Notes under the pieces: model-generated
Told to the model about the DNA's origin: nothing
Database searches by the model: none
What the model saw: only the letters and a program-made list of their open reading frames with translations
Program-made: the position numbers and the translations under genes
Part shown: one piece after another, positions 58,720 through 64,000 of the stretch
Layout of the letters: each line of letters starts with the position of its first letter
Numbering within the stretch: position 1 is the stretch's first letter
Assembly (NCBI GenBank): GCA_031963445.1
Contig: JASSUH010000001.1
Location: 1,612,001-1,676,000, forward strand
From: JASSUD01 sp031963445
GTDB lineage: Bacteria > Pseudomonadota > Gammaproteobacteria > Burkholderiales > Burkholderiaceae
Direction: 5' to 3'
DNA length: 64,000 nt

Positions 58720-60099
58720 ATGAATCCTATTTCGCCAAGCAATACAGGTTTTGCACCCCATACATTGCCAATTAGCACTAATCTAAATACAGAGCAAGAG
58801 GATGCAGAAAGCACTCATGCCGATCAATCAAATTCTAATCGAAGTTCCTCGCCTAATGACCTTTCATCTACGAGAGAAAATATATTAGCAATAAATTATT
58901 TAACACAAGGTGCATCTCAAATAAAAGAACCTCAACAAGCAAGGTTAGAAAGTGGAAATTCTCCAAAGCTTTTTGATGTTGACGAATTTGACTCTCATTT
59001 ATCAGTATTAGCTAATAAATATAATAAGAAAGTAGGGGATATATCTGAGTTAACCGAAGAAGTCTCAGATATGGAGAAATTTGCCTATCTCAAACAAGGG
59101 AGAGAAGCGAGGGAATTTCTCGAAGAACGATGTGAAGCAGGCGGCGACAGTTTAAATACAGCATATCTAATACAAGAGCTCCTTGACTATAGTAGTGCCC
59201 CTGGCGTTTGTCGAGAAATGAGAAAAAATGCTAGAAGTGCTTACGCTAGTGAAAATTATCAACAAGCGAAAGAAATAACAGCAAAGTATAGTGAAGTAAT
59301 ACCGTTGCTGTGTGCTAATAAATTCGGAAGCGAAAATTTTTTTGTTCTTTATCGCGGCCAAATGTCGCACAGTCACTTAGAAGAAGGAAAAGTATTTGTT
59401 GACGCCGCACCGATGTCATTCTCTATTTCAAAGGATAAAGCTTTAAGTTTTGCGCTTTGGGATGATGAAGATGCCACTTCGATTGGGGACGAAGAAGACA
59501 TGACCTCGGTTGGGGACGAAGAAGACATGGTCTCGGTTGGGGATGAAGAAGACATGGCCTCGATTGAGGATGGAGAAGACGCCACCTCTGAATTACCATC
59601 TCTAATGTATGTGGTTAACGCTCAGTGCGCAAATATTTCTCATTTCAATGAGCAGTTAGAGGACGAGGAGGTTAGTATAGTAGCTGGAGTCAGCATAGCT
59701 ATGGATAGTGTTATTGAGGCTCAAGCCACTGTCGAGGCTATTAGGGCTCAAGCCGCTGCTCAAGACATTAAGGATATTGAAGCCAAAATTGCTAATGATG
59801 AGGTGGAGCTTTCCATCATTAAGCAATATTTTGATATAGGAAAGGCATCTGATAGTAGTCACCCTGATCTCATTGCTGAGTTCGCTGCTGCGCGTAATGC
59901 CGCACGCATCGCTACGCTCGATGCTGAGGCTAAAGCATCTGATCCTCGTACTCTTGATATCCTCAACGATAGCGAATTAGAAGCTCTTTCTATGCCTGGG
60001 CATAAATATCGTATAGTTTATAAAGGGCTTGAGGAATTTGAAAACCCAAAAAATAAAATTAAAGGTATTTATCATGTCATTGCTGAACGAATTGAATAA
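58720..60099 (+). CDS. Candidate ADP-ribosyltransferase effector with acidic repeat insert
   Basis: A 459-residue protein with the three motifs of R-S-E class ADP-ribosyltransferases in order. These are Arg 212 in FFVLYRGQMSH; the Ser strand MSFSISKDKALSFA (Ser 235/237); and the Glu loop SELEALSMPGHKYRIVYKG (Glu 419 and Glu 421 as ExE), followed by the usual final strand IYHVIAERIE. The first 85 residues are Ser/Asn-rich. Between the second and third motifs is an insert of about 175 residues: five 9-residue acidic repeats (DEEDMTSVG type, 248-292) and an Ala-rich coiled coil. Such a large insert is unusual. AT-rich, carried by the tRNA-Arg element. Activity and target are unproven. Confidence 0.6.
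   Translation: MNPISPSNTGFAPHTLPISTNLNTEQEDAESTHADQSNSNRSSSPNDLSSTRENILAINYLTQGASQIKEPQQARLESGNSPKLFDVDEFDSHLSVLANKYNKKVGDISELTEEVSDMEKFAYLKQGREAREFLEERCEAGGDSLNTAYLIQELLDYSSAPGVCREMRKNARSAYASENYQQAKEITAKYSEVIPLLCANKFGSENFFVLYRGQMSHSHLEEGKVFVDAAPMSFSISKDKALSFALWDDEDATSIGDEEDMTSVGDEEDMVSVGDEEDMASIEDGEDATSELPSLMYVVNAQCANISHFNEQLEDEEVSIVAGVSIAMDSVIEAQATVEAIRAQAAAQDIKDIEAKIANDEVELSIIKQYFDIGKASDSSHPDLIAEFAAARNAARIATLDAEAKASDPRTLDILNDSELEALSMPGHKYRIVYKGLEEFENPKNKIKGIYHVIAERIE
59461..59595 (+). repeat. 27-bp tandem repeat (5 units)
   Basis: Five in-frame units of 27 bases encode D-E/D-E-D-M/A-x-S-V/I-G. Units 2-4 differ by only a few bases. The array codes a run of acidic residues in the insert of the ADP-ribosyltransferase-like protein. 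Confidence 0.85.
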
Positions 60100-61155
60100 C
60101 AGCAAAGTGCGCAATAAATAAAAAAATAATACTTAATATTACTAAGCACTTCCCTCTATAGAAGCTTCATATTTAATCTTTAGCTCCTAAAGGGAGGCAT
60201 CAATTAAATGATGCCTCCCTTTCTCCAATAAACTCAGCATTTATCTCCTACTTCTTCGCTTAAAATAGGCTATGTCGGTGTACGGTACTAAATGACGCTT
60301 GCTTGCCATTTAACTACTCTTGCCATACAGCCCTCAAAATCGCAGTTCCCCGCCCACCTGCGGTTCTTGCAAAAAATTTAATTTCTGATGCACATCATTT
60401 AGCCTCATATAACCAGGCCGTAAGGGATTCAGCGCGTTTTGATAAGCATAAAAAGTTATGCGTTTCTATGCAAAATGATGCATTTTTATGCAGATGTATT
60501 TTTGCTTTGAGCAAGAGTTATAAATAAGCCGACTTATTCTTAATGGCTGATTTTCTACCGCTTCAGATAATAGGGGGTAGTGGGGCTCAAAAAAAGGTTA
60601 CAAAGGTAACATTACTCAAAAATGGCTATAAGCCATTGATATATAAAAAAAATCTTGTTACCAAAAAAAGTAACAAAAGAGTTACGAAAAAGGTAACACG
60701 CAAGGCTTAGTACCTCTTAATCGCTGTTTTTGAGTAGGTGCTGCATGAGCAAGAAAGGTTACGTGTTACTTTAATGTAACTCTTTTGTTACCTTTTTTGA
60801 TAGGAGGCAAGCCATTGATTTAATTATATTTTTTATAATATTTTTATGAATGTTACCTTTGTAACCTTTTTTTGACCCTTCTTTAAATACTGCGGTGTAA
60901 ATAATTTGAGAGACAGCTAAACCGCCTAGCATGGGTAAAACATTACAAGAAGTAAACAAGAGGAAAAATTGAAAAACTGCAGAATTAAAGGGGAGGGCAG
61001 GATAAATTTATCCTGCTTTTGATACTGTAGCTACACTGTAACCAAAACAACCTATTTTTAGCCAAAATAAGCCGTTTTATTTTTGGTTTGCATTTTTGCG
61101 AGTTATGCAAGGTATTGATTTATAAAAAAAATTTCGGGCTTCTTTCGCCCATATC
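60100..61155. other. Non-coding right end of the tRNA-Arg element
   Basis: No gene is supported. A plus-strand open frame at 60303-60527 (74 codons) has no recognised features. ATGCA-type repeats occur at about 60460-60500 (ATGCAAAATGATGCATTTTT). The nested palindrome at 60589-60873 dominates the region. Confidence 0.5.
60589..60873. repeat. Nested GTTAC/GTAAC palindrome, origin-like
   Basis: Three inverted pairs are nested in order: a 25-bp outer pair at 60589-60613 and 60849-60873 (core GGTTACAAAGGTAACATT), a 16-bp pair at 60670-60685 and 60776-60791 (GTAACAAAAGAGTTAC), and an 8-bp pair at 60693-60700 and 60762-60769. AAGCCATTGAT also occurs twice in direct orientation. Repeated GTTAC motifs in AT-rich DNA suggest a replication origin or regulator-binding region. 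Confidence 0.7.
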
Positions 61156-61202
61156 GCCTTCTAAGCTGAGGGTCGGGGGTTCGAATCCCTCTGGGCAGGC
61201 CA
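61156..61202 (+). repeat. attR: 3' part of tRNA-Arg(TCT)
   Basis: A copy of the tRNA-Arg 3' region (GCCTTCTAAGCTGAGGGTCG through CCA), differing from 53575-53621 only by A to G in the T loop. No D arm precedes it, so it is not a functional tRNA. Confidence 0.9.
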
Positions 61203-61337
61203 CTCCTCCTATCTCAACCCGCCTCAGCTTTACTCAAAGCTACAACAAACCCTAGTATTTAAAAGGCTTTCATGGGTTTTTGTTAGCTCTAACTGCCGCT
61301 CTGGCTGCTAAGTCGACTACTGACTTCTCTACAGGAC

Positions 61338-64000
61338 TTACTTTGTTGGCATCGGTGATATAAACACTGGTTCGACCATGACCCTAGCTGTGCCAGTATT
61401 ATTACTAAAGAAGAGATTCGTGGCTCCAGGTAGCATCAGCACTGCGTCGTTTACATATAAAAATAATTCTCCCGTAGTCCGTGCTTTAATCTCGCTAACC
61501 AGCACCTTGTAGTTGTCGGGTGTCGGGTTAAAAGCCATACACTGTTGAGCGAGATCACTCCTAATCTTGTCGCGAACGTGGTTGTTCTTTTCGGTTCCCG
61601 CAGGGCAGGGAGGATAGCTATATTTCTCGAACTCATCAGTTGGATTTAAGACATATTCATCGTTGCCGATCACCCCGATTCGGGCAATTGGCTTAAACCA
61701 ATTTTCCCTCCACCAACGTTTCAATGGTGTGGCTGTGAGATGCCATACGCTATCAGCATGAAATCCCGCTACATCAGTATGGGTGTTCCGATCGAACCAA
61801 TCGCCCGGTGTGATGATCGTAATGCGATAGTGACGACCTTTTTCGAGCAGCAATCCAGACGCCCAACACATGTCGTCAGTATGGAAGATGCCGCTGCTTG
61901 TCACGCTTTTATCGATTTTGCTAATGTTGTCAGCAGGGCTACCCTGGCAGAATCTCCCCGAAGAGCTAACGACGTCGAATAGGAATCGATTGGCTAAGCA
62001 CCACCCCATGACCAAGAGTAGCAGTGCGAATAAGATTGGCATGGCACGCTGAAAACCCCATTTATAGATACTTAGCAGTAATCGATTATTACGCAGGAAC
62101 CTGGCCACTGAAAGCGCAAGATTGCCTTGGGCCGCAGTTGTTTTGGAATACAAAGCCGGCCGTTGGGCTAGCCTATGCACTGCGAACAACATGGCTAATA
62201 CCGTAATGAGAGCGCTAAGCTCTATCTTAATCAGCGAGGTTGTATTACGCGTATACGCCAAAGCTAGGAAGGCGACCGCAATGAAAAGTATAAGCAGAAC
62301 GCCGTTGCGCCAACCTTTCTGATTTTCTTTGCGCCATTTGGCATAGGCTGGCCGAGAAGCCTCATGCCAAGCGAGTCGGGTACGATCATGAATTCGTACT
62401 CGCAACGCAGTTCCACCCCAAAGGCTTGCCATAATTCCTGCGACAATTAAGCTAAATTCAAGAGAATGGCTCTCGAACGCATCTTTCCAAGGTGCCGCAT
62501 AGGCTGGGAGGATGGCGCTAAACATATTGACAATACTGGCGATCGGCCCTCGAGACTGGGAGTTCCATTGGTTCACAAAGAATTCTCCTTTCGTCTCGAG
62601 ATACCCTCCAAAAACGGGGATATTTGTTACCAGCCCATGTATCGCCTTCGCAAAGAAAGTACCTAGCCATGGATATACGGCCAGAACGATGGTCAGTCCG
62701 ACGGTACAGAGATAGAGACACTGCCGCCAAAATACGGTGTCCCACACCAAGCGGATCGCTTGCCGGTTTGGACGCGCAAGTTGTTTAATCGCCGCGACTA
62801 GTAGAGCCTTTTCAGCCTCTACTGCGTTTTTCATTTTGGTCGTGGGTTTTGCGCAAGCTGCCAATTTCTTTGTTGTGTCTACTTGCAGTGATAATGGAAC
62901 CCCTTCCATGGGGAGTAGTTCTCCGTCCGGCGCTAGCATCCAGAACTCATTCGGCAATGATACCGGTGAATAACCATCTGAGCCGTAGACCATTCGCATC
63001 ACCACACTGCCATGGATGATCGGCAAGATGGGATTTCCTTGCTTGTCATATTTGATCCCTATCTGGCGAGGAGAATAGCGGTAATAAGAAGCGAAGCCCG
63101 CGCGCGAATCGTATAGACGAGCATAAGGTGATTTGGTAGACCGGATCTTTTCGATAGCGTTTTTATTGACAATAAGGCCATGGCCAATAGCCTCAGTCAT
63201 TAGCCAATCGAGTGATACTAATGAAAGCTGACCTTCTGGATATCCACCCCCTACATTAGAGTGCGCACCAGCAAACCATACCTGTGTGATACGGCCGGCT
63301 GGAACTTGTTGATTGGCAACCATATTGGCCTCGGTGACCTCATCCCACAAAAGCGGATGGAAGGTTGCGCGTTCGTCATCAAGCGATAAGGCATGGCAGG
63401 CCCGCTGAACAAGCGGTGAGAGGATAAGATCGCCGAATAACATGGGCCAGAGCACCCAATCGATGCCTCGCTTTAATACTTCAATGGGCATTCCGTAGGC
63501 TTCCACGGTATCCCAGAGGCCGAGAAATTTGATTTGGACTTCTTTTCGTCCAGTCGCTTTTGTTAGTGCCGAGATCTCACTATAGGTTTGGTAGCCTTTG
63601 ATGCGATCCTTGATAGCAAGCAGTGCATCGCGCAAACGGCGCATAACGACGACGAATGGGCTCCGTGTTGGGAACCTCTGGGAACAGTAGTGTCTGTATG
63701 CTGCAGCTGCGTTACGGTCGAGCTCTTCACCTGAACGAAAGGGGATTAACCCTTCAGTTGTGATGAGGCCGACGAGGACACGAATAGTGAAAGAGCCACG
63801 GCTAAATCCAAACCCATAGATGTTGTCACCCTTCTCATAATTGCGACAAACAAATTTGTAGAGATCGAGGACATTACGCTTGAGCCCCCATCCGAAAGCA
63901 CCCCCGATGGCGGCAAGGTACTTGTTGGAAGATGTTCCAACGCCATCATCGTATATCGCGATTTGGTTGGCTTTTGTCTGGTCGAGTGCCCGGAATAGAC
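61338..64000 (-). CDS. DUF2235 (Tle-type) lipase-like membrane effector, partial
   Basis: At least 887 residues; the frame stays open to the window edge, so the true start is outside. The N-terminal domain is DUF2235, an alpha/beta-hydrolase seen in type VI secretion phospholipase effectors (Tle). The nucleophile motif is IYGFGFSRGSFTIR (GxSxG), with the acid-region KFLGLWDTVEAYG and the catalytic His in WFAGAHSNVGGGYPE. The C-terminal half has about five membrane segments (LYLCTVGLTIVLAVYPWLG, FSLIVAGIMASLWGG, GVLLILFIAVAFLALAY, SALITVLAMLFAVHRLA, ILFALLLLVMGWCL) and a soluble tail. It lies just outside attR. Secretion and targets cannot be read here; no VgrG or immunity gene is in view. Confidence 0.8.
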   Translation of the reverse strand, partial: LFRALDQTKANQIAIYDDGVGTSSNKYLAAIGGAFGWGLKRNVLDLYKFVCRNYEKGDNIYGFGFSRGSFTIRVLVGLITTEGLIPFRSGEELDRNAAAAYRHYCSQRFPTRSPFVVVMRRLRDALLAIKDRIKGYQTYSEISALTKATGRKEVQIKFLGLWDTVEAYGMPIEVLKRGIDWVLWPMLFGDLILSPLVQRACHALSLDDERATFHPLLWDEVTEANMVANQQVPAGRITQVWFAGAHSNVGGGYPEGQLSLVSLDWLMTEAIGHGLIVNKNAIEKIRSTKSPYARLYDSRAGFASYYRYSPRQIGIKYDKQGNPILPIIHGSVVMRMVYGSDGYSPVSLPNEFWMLAPDGELLPMEGVPLSLQVDTTKKLAACAKPTTKMKNAVEAEKALLVAAIKQLARPNRQAIRLVWDTVFWRQCLYLCTVGLTIVLAVYPWLGTFFAKAIHGLVTNIPVFGGYLETKGEFFVNQWNSQSRGPIASIVNMFSAILPAYAAPWKDAFESHSLEFSLIVAGIMASLWGGTALRVRIHDRTRLAWHEASRPAYAKWRKENQKGWRNGVLLILFIAVAFLALAYTRNTTSLIKIELSALITVLAMLFAVHRLAQRPALYSKTTAAQGNLALSVARFLRNNRLLLSIYKWGFQRAMPILFALLLLVMGWCLANRFLFDVVSSSGRFCQGSPADNISKIDKSVTSSGIFHTDDMCWASGLLLEKGRHYRITIITPGDWFDRNTHTDVAGFHADSVWHLTATPLKRWWRENWFKPIARIGVIGNDEYVLNPTDEFEKYSYPPCPAGTEKNNHVRDKIRSDLAQQCMAFNPTPDNYKVLVSEIKARTTGELFLYVNDAVLMLPGATNLFFSNNTGTARVMVEPVFISPMPTK

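Noticed and set aside
59461..59595. CRISPR-like array
   Set aside because: The repeats are contiguous, in-frame coding units of 27 bases with no spacers.
60303..60527. Plus-strand open frame of 74 codons in the tRNA-Arg element
   Set aside because: No ribosome-binding site or recognisable domain, and it runs into ATGCA-repeat DNA; possibly a decayed phage gene.
60771..60959. Minus-strand open frame of 62 codons
   Set aside because: It runs through the palindrome arms; its Lys/Asn-rich translation reflects AT-rich repeats.
61156..61202. Second tRNA-Arg gene
   Set aside because: Only the 3' 47 bases are present, without acceptor 5' strand or D arm; it is an att copy.

Overview
The window looks like a reduced, host-associated betaproteobacterium of the Burkholderiaceae. 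The housekeeping blocks keep Burkholderia-type order: rnfH-guaB-guaA, recJ/prfB-lysS, lolC-lolD-tatD-comEC, pyrG-kdsA-eno-ftsB, and M50 protease-trpS-dapA-bamC. However, base composition is AT-shifted, pseudogenes and repeats are frequent, and genes for eukaryotic-like ankyrin, F-box-like, leucine-rich-repeat and WD40-like proteins sit between the blocks. This combination resembles fungal endosymbionts of the Mycoavidus/Glomeribacter type; that placement is inference, not proof.

Layout. 1-5.6 kb: ygfZ, a DUF1640 coiled-coil protein, rnfH, guaB and guaA. 5.6-7.3 kb: a small island at the guaA 3' end, bounded by copies of the guaA end, holding arsR-arsI and a dead arsC. 7.3-9.4 kb: two phage-like genes, a tRNA fragment and a decayed toxin-antitoxin pair. 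9.4-17.7 kb: an accessory zone with a WD40-like protein, an F-box/ankyrin protein, two orphan proteins, a LysE-type exporter and a nitronate monooxygenase. 17.8-29.8 kb: zinc/manganese ABC transporter, lysS, prfB with its programmed frameshift, an intact RelB/Phd-VapC toxin-antitoxin pair, recJ, an RpfE-like gene, lolC and lolD. 30-31.5 kb: an ankyrin gene splitting lolD from tatD. 31.8-45 kb: tatD, comEC, pyrG, kdsA, eno, ftsB, M50 protease, trpS, dapA, bamC. 45-47 kb: an IS5-type transposase remnant beside an F-box-like gene. 48-53.5 kb: slyD, mutS, nlpD, uppP. 53.5-61.2 kb: an integrated element in tRNA-Arg(TCT), bounded by a 47-bp direct repeat. It keeps integrase, broken terminase and portal genes, but most phage genes are gone and the cargo is an LRR protein plus a protein with the R-S-E motifs of an ADP-ribosyltransferase. 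61.3 kb to the right edge: a DUF2235 (Tle-type) lipase-like effector with membrane segments, cut by the window edge.

Four families of palindromic, non-coding repeats (A to D below) occupy many intergenic gaps. Several end exactly on stop codons, and one is nested in another. The strongest candidates for something undescribed are the ADP-ribosyltransferase-like protein at 58720-60099, the nested GTTAC palindrome at 60589-60873, the duplicated guaA end, and the stop-codon-associated palindromes.
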